Shown: positions 1 through 9,866, counted from the first letter of the stretch. The stretch is DNA of 27,115 nucleotides from Pavlovales sp. CCMP2436 (GCA_026770615.1 MU631620.1:33040-60154); one strand, 5' to 3'. Made by a program: numbers and translations. Notes: generated by a model from the sequence alone, not told the origin.

Positions 1-2455
1 GCTTGCGGCCGGTGCGCAGGCGGGCCACCTCGTCCGCCGCCTGGATCGCGTCCGATTGCGCGTCGCGCAGCGCCGACTCCGCTAGCTGCGCGCGCGCGTG
101 CGCCGCCGCCGCCTCGGCCGCCGCCGCCTCGACGCGCGCGTTCGCGCTTGTCCCGTCGCGCGCGCCGCTCGCCGCGGCCGCCTCCTGTGCACATTAAAAG
201 TGAAGCAATAATCAGATCAATGTCATGCCCGTACGCCTTCGGGCTGCAAGTCGGGGGACGTTAAAAGAACCATTATTAAAAAAACAATGATCTCAAACAT
301 GAAATAGATAATATACGAATCACAAGATCACTCACACGATTCTCAATGAAGTGATGATCAGAAGAACAATAATCTCGAATAAAATACCAAGAAACAAGAT
401 CACAGAAGTATAACAATGGGACGAGAGCGATTGTGCAACAACTCGTGACGGCAGACGAATTCGAATCCGGACTGGGCCGAATCCGGGGCAACTGCCAAAG
501 AAAGGCAAATAAGTAGGAGTCCAGAGCAAATCAGAATTAAGAGGAAGAGAAGGGTGTCACATAGCGAAATGAGAAATGCTAGTCACAATAAGATCAGATA
601 GGAATTCGGGGTAACTGCCAAAGAAAGGCAAATAAGTTAGAGTCCAACAAAAAATATAAAAAAAAAGGGTACCGCGTGTGCAAGCGCCTCGCGGAGTCCG
701 TCGGCCGCGTCGCGCTCGCCGTCGAGCGCCGCCTGCAGCCGCGCCACACTCTCGCGGTAGTGCGCCGCGTCGCCCGCCGCTGAGCGCGCGCGCTCCTCGA
801 GCGCGCGCAGCGCGGCCGCCTGCGTGTCGGAGGCGGCGCGCGCGCCCTCTGCCCGCTCGACCGCCTGCGCGAGCTGCAGCTCGAGCGCCGCGCGGTCGGC
901 CGTCGCGCGGCCGAGCGCCTCGGCCGTCCGCCGCGCGGTGTAGGCCGCCGCCACCGCCTCGTCGTCGTCGCCCTCAACCACGCCGGCGAGCGCCACGCCG
1001 GCGCGCGCACGCGCGTGCGAGGCGCGCGCGCGCGCCTCTGCCTGACCGGCGAGCGTGGCGTTCTCAGCGCGCAGACCACCCAGCTCGTCGCGCATGCGCT
1101 CGAGCTCGGCGCGGAGCGCACGGAGCGCGCGCTGCTGCTGCGCCGCCGCCTCCCGCTCGGCGTCGCCGCCCCTGGCCGCCGCGCGCGCGCCGCCGCGCCC
1201 GCCGCCGGCCAGGGGCGGCGACGCCGAGCGCCCGCCCACGCCGCGGTTCTCGTCGTTGCCCTCCGCCGGCCGGCCGCGGCGGCCGCCGGCCCCGCCGTTG
1301 CTGCCGAGGCCGGCGGCGAGCGCGCGCAGCCCGTCGTTCTCGCGGCGCAGCCGGCCTGCCTCCGCCTCCACCGCGTCGAGCTTGGCTTTCTGCTCCGCCG
1401 CCGCGCCGCCGCCGCCGCCCGCGCGCACGAGCGTCGCGTCGCGCCGCTTGCCCGCGGCCGCGACGTCGCCGCCTGACTCGAGGTTGGCGTACTGCGCGGC
1501 GGCCACGTCGAGCTGCTTGGTGAGCGCGTCGATGGTGCGCTCCTGCGCGGCGGCGCGGTGCTCGAGCTGCAGCATGGCGGGTCGGCCGCCCTCGTCCGCC
1601 ACCTTGAGCGACAACCGCTGCATCTCGGCGTCGCGCGCGCGCACGGCAGTCTCGAGCACGTCGCGCGCCTCCTCCAGATCGGCCTCGCGCGCGTGCGCGG
1701 AGGCGAGCGCCGTGCTCAACTCGGAGACCTGCGCCTGCGCTGCGGTGAGCGAGTCGACAGCCGCGGCGGGCACGGGCACGTGCGGCGGCAGGTCGTTGGG
1801 GTGCGCGGGCTCGACGGGCGAGTGCGCCTCCATCACCGACCGCCTGCGCGCGGCGCGGGCGCATGGTTGGAAGGCAGGGCGCCGGCACGGGCGCACGGGC
1901 AGGCGCGTCAGTATCCGCGGGCGAGGGCGGGCACACAGGTCCGGTGGCGGCGCGGCGGGCGCACCTCGCGGTCTTGACAGGCGCCAACCGCTTGCGCGCC
2001 TGCGCGCCGCGCGGCAGCACGAGGTTGGCCTGCGCGAGAGCCGTCTCGGCCTTGGCGCGCAGCGCGTCGGCGTCCCGCTCGAGCGCGCGCAGCCGCTCGG
2101 CCTGCTGCGCGCCGACGAAGCGGAGGTTGGTGTTCTCCCGCTCGAGCGCACGCTTGACGCCGTCGTGCGCGCGCTCGCTCGCGGCCGCATCCTCGGCGCG
2201 CTTGATCAGCTCTAGGTGCAGCGCGTTGTTCTCCTTGAGCAGCCCCTGATTCTCGCGCCTGAGTGGCTCGAGCTGCGGGCGGAGGCCGACGAGCTCCTTG
2301 CCCGCCTGCTTGAGCTCGCGGTCCTGCCGAAGCAGATCGGACAAGAGCGTGCCCACGAGCGACACTGAGTCGTCATCGAAGGGCTGCTCGTATCCCAGGC
2401 TGGCGAGTGCGGCGCGCAGATCATCGGGCCGCATCGCGGCGGCGGCGGCCACCAT
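1..2455 (-). CDS. CEP135: CEP135/Bld10-like centriolar coiled-coil protein (partial, N-terminal part)
   Basis: CEP135/Bld10 helps build the centriole cartwheel and basal body. The N-terminal exon (1965-2455) starts at an ATG in good context (2455; a second ATG lies at 2434). It carries the family block LGYEQPFDDDSVSLVGTLLS, then LEPLRRENQGLLKENNALHL and RALERENTNLRF, matching the order known for animal CEP135. Exon 2 (673-1843) holds a second conserved stretch, EMQRLSLKVADEGGRPAMLQ, then long Ala/Arg/Glu coiled coil. Exon 3 (1-184) is open at the window edge. Introns 1844-1964 (121 bases, phase 2) and 185-672 (488 bases, phase 0) have GT-AG ends and keep frame. About 615 residues are visible; human CEP135 has about 1,140, so the rest lies outside. 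A Gly/Arg-rich patch near 1180-1300 is lineage-specific. Family assignment is from remembered conserved motifs; exon joins are inferred. Confidence 0.82.
224..282 (+). repeat. Dispersed repeat, copy 1 (in CEP135 intron)
   Basis: This stretch aligns with 13751-13815 over about 60 bases with small gaps. Both share catgccc, then ctgcaagt, a G-run, and aaagaaccattatt. One copy is intronic and the other intergenic, and both are on the plus strand, so this looks like a small dispersed element of unknown type. Confidence 0.6.
480..646. repeat. 44-bp direct repeat inside CEP135 intron 2
   Basis: Bases 480-523 and 603-646 align without gaps with four mismatches in 44. The shared core is aactgccaaagaaaggcaaa. 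The offset is 123 bases. Both copies lie in the intron at 185-672 and do not include a splice junction, unlike the junction repeats elsewhere in the window. Confidence 0.85.
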
Positions 2456-2782
2456 GGGCCGACCACCAACGATCCCCCGAGCGCCAGCCGGGTTCCCGCA
2501 CAAATTTTTGCCAGTAGAAAGTTAAATTTAATAATCGGCGTGAGCGTCGGCACGGCCAATCACGCGGCGAGTTTGCGGGCCGCACGAGACTGGACACGTC
2601 TTCCCCCTGCGCCCGTAGACCCTGATGCTGGGCCTATTCCCCTGCTACGTACCGGCCGCGTCGAAGTTGGTCCCGGATTTAAAAATCGGTACACCGCTGA
2701 CCGCTGAGTGGCGCTTAGACTTCGCGTGCGCTGGCCGGCGGCGGGCGCGAGCCGCTCCCGCCCCTGGGCCCACAGATCTCGA
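2456..2782. promoter_or_regulatory. Divergent intergenic region between CEP135-like and GT77-like genes
   Basis: The two start codons are about 330 bases apart and point away from each other, so this stretch should hold both promoters. An AT-rich patch (ttaaatttaataatcgg, near 2521-2537) lies upstream of the minus-strand gene. A TATA-like gatttaaaaatc lies near 2674-2685, upstream of the plus-strand gene. Transcription starts are not determined; the role is inferred from position. Confidence 0.4.
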
Positions 2783-5700
2783 ATGCGTGCGCAGGGTCGT
2801 GCCGGGCCGCGCGCCTGCGGCCTGCTCGCCCTCGCATGCGGCCTGCTTCTGCTGCAGGCTGTCGGGCTGCCCGCGCGCATCGGCACGCCGCGGGTGCGCG
2901 TGCAGCCAGGGCACGCGCCGCCCAACGGCACGTCAGTGCCGCCTGCACGAGCAAGCGGGCGGCGGAGCGGCTCGCTCGAGAATGTGCTATTGACGCTCCC
3001 GCCCGCGCCGCACACGGTCGTCCTCACGTTCGGGACGGTGGCGGTGCTCGACTTTCTGCTCAACTGGGTGCAACACGTGCAGCGCATCCCATCGCTCGAC
3101 CCGTTTGTGGTCGCCGCCATCGACCACTCCGTCTTCGACGCGTGCGCAGTGCTGGACGTGCGCGTCTTTCTGGCGCCGCGCTGGCAGATCATCGCCAACC
3201 GCACCAACACGCCGCAGAAGCAGCACAAGGCCGCGAGCGAGTACTTCCGCGCCGATCTTTCCTCCTTCAAGAAGATGGGCTTCGTCAAGGTGCTCACCGT
3301 CGCCGCGCTGCTCGAGCACGGCTACTCGGTGCTCGTCTCGGACGTGGACGTCATCTGGCTGCGCCACCCGTGGGGAGTCCTGCGCGCGCCGGGCAAGCTC
3401 GAGCACGAAGCCGCGCCGGCGGACGGTCTGCTGGCGCTGGAGCACGCGCAGGCGCTGGAGGAGGCGGACCTGCTGCTCGGGACAGATAATGTGGACATGG
3501 CGCTCGACGCCAGCCCGCACCGCCTGCTCGAGGCCGAGATCAACACGGGCGTCCTCTTCGTGCGCGCCTCCGACACCGCGCTCGCCTTCATGCACGAGTG
3601 GGCGCAGCGCTGCCTGCACACGCGCGACGGGCACGACCAACAGGTTTTTTGATTAAAAAATAATTATTATTATATAGTAATATGGTATAGTAGAGTGGGC
3701 GCTGCACTGCCTGCACACGCGCGACGGGCACGACCAACAGGTGTGTGTAAATATCTATTAAAACGTCCGGCCCCGTAAACGGTCTCCCAGTCTCCCAGTG
3801 GTGCAGCAACAACACACTGTTAACCTAGGACCGCTCCCGAACAGGTACTTTGATTATCGAATAATTATTATTATATAGTAATATAATATCCACACGACCA
3901 GCAGGTCCTTTGATGAATGATTCATGGGTCATGTGTATGATCGGTGTAAAGGGGGGGGGGTTGTATGTTTGAGCTGACCTCCGTGTAGGTGGCAGCAGTC
4001 TCCCACTTCTTTGATTTATCTGTTATGTGTATGACAGGAGCTCAATCACCTGCTAAAGGGCTGCTACCCGCCCGAGCCCCACCTCGCCCACCTGCACTCC
4101 AACTCCGAGCGGGCGGCCTCCGGGATGTCCGCGCTCCCCCCGGACGCCGGGAGACGAGCCGCGAGCTCGGCCGGCTCGGCGGGGGCGGCGGGGGCGGAGG
4201 GGGAGGCGAGCGAGTACCGCGACCCGGCCGAACGTGACCTGCGCAGGTGCACGCCTGTGCCGTACGTGCCCACGCTGCTCCTCCCCTCGCCCGACGCGCC
4301 CGCCGACGCGCCGCACGTGCGCGTGGGCGGGCTGGCGTTCGTGCACTGGGCGCCGCTGCCGCTCGCGCGCGCGGAGGTTGGCGGGAAAGCCGAGTGGCCG
4401 CAGCCGCTGCCCGTCGGCCGCGCGCGGCTCGGCGCGTCGCTCGCCGCGCTCGCCGCCGTGCGCCGCAGGCCGGTGCAGTGGGTGTGGCACGGGCGGCTGC
4501 GCGCGGCGGTGCTGCCGATGAGCCTCTTCACGGGGGGGCACGCCTTCTTCGTGCAGCACATGCATGAGCGGGCGGGCGCGCCCCTTCCGATCAGCGTGCA
4601 CCTCTCGTGGGGCTTCGGCGACCTCTTCGGCAAGCGCGAGCGGCTGCGCGAGCTCGGCTGGTGGCTGGTCGAGGAGGCGGGCTACTTCGACGCGGGCGAC
4701 TTCGTGCGCATCACGGGCGTGGCCAAGCTCTACGACGCGGCCGTCGCGCCCTACGCCGTGCTGGCCGACCGCTGCGTGCCCGCTGACCCAGAGCCCTCCG
4801 CCTGCTGGCACCCGACCAACCTGGTCGACCCGCACCTCGCCGTCGGCCAGCGCGATCCGCGCGCGGCGCTCGACCCGGCCGCGCCGCAGCTCGCTGCGCA
4901 GGTGATACATTAATTATTATTTACTTAATTTGTTAGTTAGTTAGTTGGTTAATTGTTTACTATCGGCAGGCGGCGCTGCGGCGGATGCTGCGCAACGCCT
5001 TCGCGCTGGCGGAGGAGACGGGGCGCGTCCTCGTGCTGCCTGAGCTGCGCTGCTACTGCGAACGCTTCTGGTGAGTGTGATGACTGCTTTTCTTGAATAA
5101 TAATTCTTTTTATTATTGGATCTTGTCGATTTGTTGGTGATGTTGTTGTTGCTCTTCTTGTGGTGGTGGTTTTTTTTTGCCGTTTTTGCTGCTGCTGCTG
5201 CCGTTGTGATTCTTGTGTTTGTGGTTGTGATCATATCATTGCTATTGTTGTTGTCATCATATCTTTGCTATCGGTTGTTGTGATCATATCATTGCTATAA
5301 TTTATGAAGAAAAACACAATTGTTATCAGGTGGCTGCTAAACTTCATTAATAATAACACAATTGTTGTCAGGTGGCTGCTAAACTTCATTAATAATAACA
5401 CAATTGTTGTCAGGTGCTCTCCGACTGACAATAATAATATAATACTAATGTTATATTATAATATTACAATATAATAATAATAATCTAATTGTTGTTCTCA
5501 GGTGGCTGCTCGCTGATTGTCGGGTGGCCGGCGCGGAGCACATGCCGCTCCCCTTCCGCTGCCCCTTCGACTTCCTCTTCGAGCCCTATTGGTGGGACGA
5601 GCTGCGCGTGCAGCGGCGGCACGCGTCCTTCTGGCACGACCCGCGCGTGCCCGCCGAGCTGCTCGCCTCGACGGTGCGCATCCGCCTCGGCGCGGGCGGC

Positions 5701-6153
5701 GCCGACGGTGACGCAACGGGCGGCGGCGGTAGCAGTCGCGACAGCGGAGGGGGGGCCCTCGCGGTGGACGCGCGCAACGGCGTGGGCGCCGTCGCGCGCG
5801 CGCTCGGCGCGTCGGCTGCCGCGTCGTTGGCGCGTGTGCTCGAGCTCGACGCGTTGGAGCTCGCGCAGCTCTCCGGCTGCGTGCGCATGGCCGACGCGCA
5901 GCGGGGCGCGTTCAATGGGCGGATGCTCAAGCTGCTGGGCGGGTTCTCGGTGGAGTACTGCTCGCGCGAGCGCAATCTCTTCCTAGCCGAGGAGGCGCCC
6001 TACTACACCAGCCGCAAGCGCGACGCCAAGGAGGCGATGAACTGCTCCTACCCGGGCGCCGACCCCGTAGTGGCCAACCCTGTCACGTGGCCGCGGCTCA
6101 TCAGCGAGGACAACCGGCGCAGGTGGTACGGCGGCGATTTGCAAGTCTGCTAG
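2783..6153 (+). CDS. GT77-type (XEG113/arabinosyltransferase-like) glycosyltransferase, type II membrane protein
   Basis: Predicted nucleotide-sugar transferase of the Golgi lumen; plant GT77 members add arabinose, galactose or xylose to glycoproteins or polysaccharides. Exons are 2783-3643, 4038-4901, 4970-5070 and 5502-6153 (825 residues; intron phases 0, 0, 2). The ATG at 2783 precedes a hydrophobic signal anchor (about residues 11-29). The Nucleotid_trans domain shows VLVSDVDVIWLRHP with the DxD motif at residues 187-189, then EINTGVLFVRAS and a DQQ turn spanning the first splice. Exon 2 has GGHAFFVQHMHE and GFGDLFGKRERLRELGWW, typical of XEG113-like proteins. Exons 3-4 give RVLVLPELRCYCERFW and CRVAGAEHMPLPFRCPFDFL, also conserved in that group. 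A Gly/Ser-rich insertion sits near 5690-5790. Donor sugar and acceptor cannot be read from sequence. Introns 1 and 3 contain copies of their own splice junctions. Confidence 0.82.
3596..3906 (+). repeat. Repeated donor-junction copies in intron 1 of the GT77-like gene
   Basis: The last 48 bases of exon 1 plus the donor GT (3596-3645) recur at 3693-3742 with two mismatches, an offset of 97 bases. Degenerate CAGGT-centred copies follow with CAG at 3842 and 3902. The intron segment taattattattatatagtaa after the first donor also recurs at 3862. The authentic exon reads into a TGA three codons past CAG, so the first donor must be used or the frame ends. Confidence 0.85.
5314..5420 (+). repeat. 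42-bp tandem repeat carrying acceptor-junction copies in intron 3 of the GT77-like gene
   Basis: Two full 42-base units (5314-5355 and 5356-5397, one mismatch) and a partial third (from 5398) each contain caattgtt.tcag followed, in the full units, by gtggctgct. The real acceptor at 5500-5501 has the same context: taattgttgttctcag, then GTGGCTGCT as the first nine exon bases. Upstream, gtgatcatatcattgctat also occurs twice (about 5226 and 5279). Confidence 0.88.
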
Positions 6154-6185
6154 GCCGCGTGGCTTTGCGCTTAGTATTACATTTA

Positions 6186-6208
6186 TGATAGGGATTCAAG
6201 CTGGCGTC
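6186..6208 (+). repeat. 23-bp repeat, copy 1 (33 bp after the GT77-like stop codon)
   Basis: The 23 bases (tgatagggattcaagctggc plus gtc) are identical to 9536-9558. Upstream, gtattac is also shared with a short gap. Both copies are downstream of plus-strand genes, which suggests a shared 3' element or a small dispersed repeat. Confidence 0.85.
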
Positions 6209-6828
6209 CTTAATATTACATATTCTTATTGCCATTGAATGGCCTTGTTTGTATACTATAACAATTAATTAAACCTATAGTTTTAAGTACCATATGTCGG
6301 GCAATCGTATTCGTTATCAAATTCAAATTAATATATGAAAAGCGTATTCGCATCATGCCACTTCCATTCCACACAGCACTGCCATATCAGAGCCGGATTT
6401 TTTTTATGTTAATAATTACCCTCTTGAACGCCGGTGCTTCCTTAATGCCTCGTAAACTTCAGCGGGTAAATTTTTAATACGACAGTATAGGGACACGTGG
6501 CCAAAGGTTGGTCTTATACGTTTCTATCTTCAAACAAGGTCATGATCTGTCACGCCGACCAAACGCCCTCAAACGTGCGGAACGCGCCACCAGCGGCCTC
6601 CAGGCGACCCTAGGGTACTTTGCTGCGCCCTCCCTGCAAATTAAAAAATAAACATGTCACATATGTATATGGGTTAGTTAGTGAGTGTATACATGACGAG
6701 TTCACCACCAACCTCACCTCTACCACCACCACCCCTGCTGCCAGGACTACAGGGGGGTGCGGAAACTTATCCCAGGTTTAAAAGGGACCAAATAATTCCC
6801 GCGCGGTCAACGGTGTTCCAACGGCTGC

Positions 6829-6871
6829 TGCTGCGCTACACGCGCATCAACGCGGGGCGTGTAGCGCAGCA
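6829..6871. repeat. Perfect 14-bp inverted repeat (stem-loop)
   Basis: The left arm tgctgcgctacacg (6829-6842) pairs exactly with cgtgtagcgcagca (6858-6871) across a 15-base loop. It lies about 65 bases upstream of the transposase-like start codon, so it may be a terminal or subterminal repeat of a mobile element. No partner copy was found downstream in the window. Confidence 0.7.
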
Positions 6872-6937
6872 AACGGCGTCGCGATCGGACAAGAACTGCG
6901 TGACGGCTGCGTTTCCTACCGACTTATCTGCCACGCC

Positions 6938-7619
6938 ATGGCGCGGCGTGCCGGCATCGGCAGGCAGCTCAAGAAGGGCGCGAAGGACCCCAGGGTGCTC
7001 GCGTCGGTGGTGCAGCGCACAGCGGAGCGCCAGGCGGCCGGCCCGCCGCGCGGGCCGCCCACGGTCGACCCATCGGAGCACAAGCGCACGCGCAAGAGCA
7101 CGAAGAAGGCGGCGGCGGTGGACGGGCGCAGGCGCATGCGCGTCAGCGAGACCGACGAGCGCACGGCCATCAAGGTTGTTTTCGACATGCTCGGCCGGCC
7201 GCCGGAGGCGGAGTGGGACGGGCGCGGCGGCACAGCGACGCGGATCATGCAGGGCCTCAACCTCAACGGCTCGCCGCGCAAGGTCAAGCGCACGCTCGCG
7301 GCGATCCAGGAGGGGGGGACGGACTGGGACCCGAGCGTTGGGAGTGCACGCGGTGGGCGCAAAAAAAAACTCGGGCAGCTCGACTGCGAGATCGGCGCGG
7401 ACCAGCTCGCGCAGGGCCTCGGGCTGGGCCAGACGCTGCACAACGTCAACGACATGCTCCGCAAGGCGGGCAAGTCGGAGGTGTGCAAGACGACCCTCCG
7501 CGACAACGTGAAGGTGCAGATCGAGGCAGTGCGGCAGAGGACGTGCAAACGACCCACCCGCCACCGGCGGCAAGGAGTGGATGGACAAGGCGCAGCAGCT
7601 CTCCGACGACGAGGAGTAG
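6938..7619 (+). pseudogene. N-terminal fragment of a putative algal DDE-type transposase, frameshifted
   Basis: The frame from the ATG at 6938 encodes a basic N-terminus, then the block TAIKVVFDMLGRPPEAEW (about residues 75-92), SPRKVKRTLAAI, and an HTH-like region with GADQLAQGLGLGQTLHNVND and KAGKSEVCKTTL. That order resembles the N-terminal half of transposases common in stramenopile and haptophyte genomes. Near 7540-7560 the likely coding frame changes: the original frame turns Arg-rich, whereas another frame reads PPATGGKEWMDKAQQLSDDE and ends at TAG 7617-7619. No DDE catalytic domain follows. It is best read as a truncated, frameshifted relic; a host protein derived from such an element is possible. 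The family call is from general resemblance only. Confidence 0.45.
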
Positions 7620-7740
7620 GGGCGCTTCAGACTATCATGAACTCTCGCTAGGAGGGCCCGGCCGAGCGCCCGTCCGCGTTGAACGGAGCGGACGGCCATG
7701 CTTTTTTAAGTTTTCTAAACCACCAGAAACCGCACCCCCC

Positions 7741-7765
7741 TGTACCGGTGTTTTCTGCCGGTACA
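7741..7765. repeat. Short hairpin upstream of the TrmO-like gene
   Basis: Arms tgtaccgg (7741-7748) and ccggtaca (7758-7765) pair perfectly around a 9-base loop. The hairpin lies about 90 bases before the start codon, in the likely promoter or 5' leader. Function is unknown. Confidence 0.5.
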
Positions 7766-7852
7766 CAGAAGATCCTCATTGTGCATGTGCACCCCTGCCC
7801 GGCCGCACCCCTGCTCCGTGTCTTTTGAAGCCGATCGCAGGCCAGCTTCGCC

Positions 7853-9367
7853 ATGGAGGGTGAGCTGCAGACGTGCCGGATGCACTGGTCCGGCAGCAAG
7901 ACGGTGTTCGCCGTTCCGCTTGGCGCCAACCTGTGGGAGGTGTTCGGCAAGGGCTGCTTCGTCATCGAGCAGGAGTCGCGGCGCGCGATCCCCATCGACC
8001 CCGTCGGCTTCACCGCCGAGCCGCTGCGCGCAGACATGACCTATGCACTCTTCAGCAAGAGCGGGCCCAAGCTGCTGCGCGAGTGCCACCACCTGCGCAC
8101 CCAGATGAACGTTTTGCGCGACGACCTGGCACGGGTGCAGCAGCGCTCGCTCCGCTTCGAGCGCGTGACGACCGAGCAGCTGCGCTCCGCCTCCGAGCTG
8201 CTCGCAGCGGCCATCGCGCCCCGCGAGCAGGGTGCGCCGGCGGACGTGCAGGGCATCACCGAGGCGATGCGCACGCTCAGATCGCTCCAGCGGCGGATCG
8301 AGACCGGGGAGATGGGGCTGGCGGAAGCCGGCGCGGAACCTGCACAGGTTCCACGCGCAGCGGCTGCGCGCGCGCCTCCCACTCCCGACGCCGAAGCTGA
8401 CGCGGAGCCCGGGGTCACGGTCGTGGCCGAGGCTGGCGATAGCGCGTCCGGCTCAGGCGAGGCGGCCGGCGGCGCGATCCTCGCGGGGGTCGGGCCAAGG
8501 GGCGGTTGCGCGCGCGGCAAGCCCGACCATCCGCATCAATGGACGCGTGTCGTCAAGGCGAGCGGGCAGCAGCAAGGCGGCGGAGGCGTGGTGTCGATCA
8601 CTCCGATCGGGCACATTCGCTCGTGCTTCGCGGAGAAGAATGGCACCCCGCGCCAGGGCTCAATCGCCCCCTCGTCGCGCGCCGTGCTCGAGCTGAAGCT
8701 GCCCTCGTCGCTCAACCCGCTGCACGCGGTGGACGGGCTCGAGCACTTCTCGCACGTGTGGCTGCTCTGGCATTTCCATCAGAACGGCCCCGCGGCGATC
8801 CGTTCCAAGGTTTCGCCCCCGCGCCTCGATGGCGAGCGCGTCGGGCTCTATGCGACGCGCAGCCCGCACAGGCCCAACGCGATCGGTCTCTCTGCCGTGC
8901 GGCTAGAGCGGATCGAGGGCTCGACGCTGTACCTCTCGGGCGTGGATCTGATCGACGGCACGCCCATCTTCGACGTGAAACCCTACGTGCCCATCGCTGA
9001 CAGCCTCCCGCTCGAGCAGGTGCGCGTGCCCCCGTGGCTGCGCCCGGAGACTGCGCCCGTATCCGACCTGGAGGTGGACATCACGGAGGCGGCGCGCGAG
9101 CAGATTCGCGGCCTAGAACCGGCACTCGCCTTCTTCCGCTCGGCGGCCGAGGCCGAAGAGGCGATCAAGCAAGTGCTGCGCGCTGACCCGCGCAGTGTTT
9201 TCTGGCGCCACCAGCACGCAGACGAGATGTACGGCTTCTCCATCGACCAGCTCAACGTCGTCTGCCACTTCAGCGACGGGCGCGCACACGTGACCGGAGT
9301 CGAGCACCTCGCGCTCTCGGATCGTGCACACTCACTCAAGCCCACGGGGGACGACCGCGACATCTGA
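7853..9367 (+). CDS. TRMO: TrmO-like tRNA (N6-threonylcarbamoyladenosine-37) N6-methyltransferase with N-terminal extension
   Basis: TrmO/TRMO uses S-adenosylmethionine to convert t6A37 to m6t6A37 in ACY-decoding tRNA-Thr. This intronless 504-residue frame begins at an ATG in strong context (GCCATGG). The TSAA domain (about residues 248-380) shows ITPIGHIRSCFAEKNGTPRQ, the GLEHFSHVWLLWHFHQNG stretch, SPPRL, and the signature YATRSPHRPNAIGLSAVRLE followed by LSGVDLIDGTP and DVKPY. The C-terminal TrmO_C region is present (IKQVLRADPRSV, then VCHFSDGRAHVTGVEHLAL). Human TRMO has about 440 residues with a short leader. Here about 245 residues precede the domain: an unrecognised N-terminal segment (LWEVFGKGCFVIEQESRRAI), a coiled coil (about residues 80-165), and an Ala/Glu/Gly-rich linker. 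Plant homologues also have an N-terminal coiled coil. No organellar targeting signal is evident. Confidence 0.9.
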   Translation: MEGELQTCRMHWSGSKTVFAVPLGANLWEVFGKGCFVIEQESRRAIPIDPVGFTAEPLRADMTYALFSKSGPKLLRECHHLRTQMNVLRDDLARVQQRSLRFERVTTEQLRSASELLAAAIAPREQGAPADVQGITEAMRTLRSLQRRIETGEMGLAEAGAEPAQVPRAAAARAPPTPDAEADAEPGVTVVAEAGDSASGSGEAAGGAILAGVGPRGGCARGKPDHPHQWTRVVKASGQQQGGGGVVSITPIGHIRSCFAEKNGTPRQGSIAPSSRAVLELKLPSSLNPLHAVDGLEHFSHVWLLWHFHQNGPAAIRSKVSPPRLDGERVGLYATRSPHRPNAIGLSAVRLERIEGSTLYLSGVDLIDGTPIFDVKPYVPIADSLPLEQVRVPPWLRPETAPVSDLEVDITEAAREQIRGLEPALAFFRSAAEAEEAIKQVLRADPRSVFWRHQHADEMYGFSIDQLNVVCHFSDGRAHVTGVEHLALSDRAHSLKPTGDDRDI

Positions 9368-9866
9368 TTGCAGGACTAGGAGCCGCGCGACGCGCGCGTA
9401 TTGCCGCTCGGTCTCGGCAAGAGCCAGCGCGCTGCCTTGCGCGCCACTGACTTCTGTCAAGGCGGCCAAGCTGCAATCTACTGCACACGAGCCGCTGCTT
9501 CTGCTCGTATGTAGGTACCCGTACTATTGTATTACTGATAGGGATTCAAGCTGGCGTCTGACTGTCCTGAAAGTTGTGCTGGTCTGTGAGCGCTGCGTCA
9601 TACAGATTCGGCTCAGCAGCATGGTGGGTTCAACAGGTGGTGTTCACTCACAATCTTGGTCGACGGCAGACATCAATGGTACTGAACCCATATTATATAT
9701 TATATATTTAATTTTGTTTTTCACGCCATCAGTACTAGTTAACTAACTTAGTTAGACCTGTGATCAAAAAAGTGCAGTTATTGAGTTGGGCAAGACGAGA
9801 GGTACGCTTCATATTCCGCGTGACTGAGCCGGCGGGGACAGGCCGCTTCAGCCTGCCACGTGCTGG
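9368..9866. other. Intergenic region without a recognised gene
   Basis: Holds the second 23-base repeat copy (9536-9558), an AT stretch (about 9692-9712), and gttaactaacttagttag (about 9738-9755). The genes on either side converge here, so both 3' ends are expected. No reading frame looks coding. Confidence 0.5.
9536..9558 (+). repeat. 23-bp repeat, copy 2 (169 bp after the TrmO-like stop codon)
   Basis: Identical to 6186-6208 over 23 bases and preceded by the same gtattac with a shorter spacer. Orientation relative to the upstream gene is the same as in copy 1. Confidence 0.85.

Larger units (their letters stand above)
6154..6937. other. Intergenic region without a recognised gene
   Basis: AT-rich spacer after the GT77-like gene. 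It holds one copy of the 23-base repeat shared with 9536-9558. It also holds a perfect 14-base inverted repeat (6829-6842 and 6858-6871; arm tgctgcgctacacg, 15-base loop) just upstream of the transposase-like fragment. No convincing reading frame or RNA gene was seen. Confidence 0.5.

Noticed and set aside
637..2190. A single uninterrupted 517-codon minus-strand gene
   Set aside because: Its first 115 codons are the intron and another frame of CEP135 exon 1, and its end reads into an AT-rich intron. The spliced model keeps CEP135 similarity on both sides.
1055..2215. Long plus-strand frames opposite the CEP135-like gene (also 678-1523)
   Set aside because: Ser/Arg/Ala-rich mirror translations of a GC-rich coding strand, with no motif.
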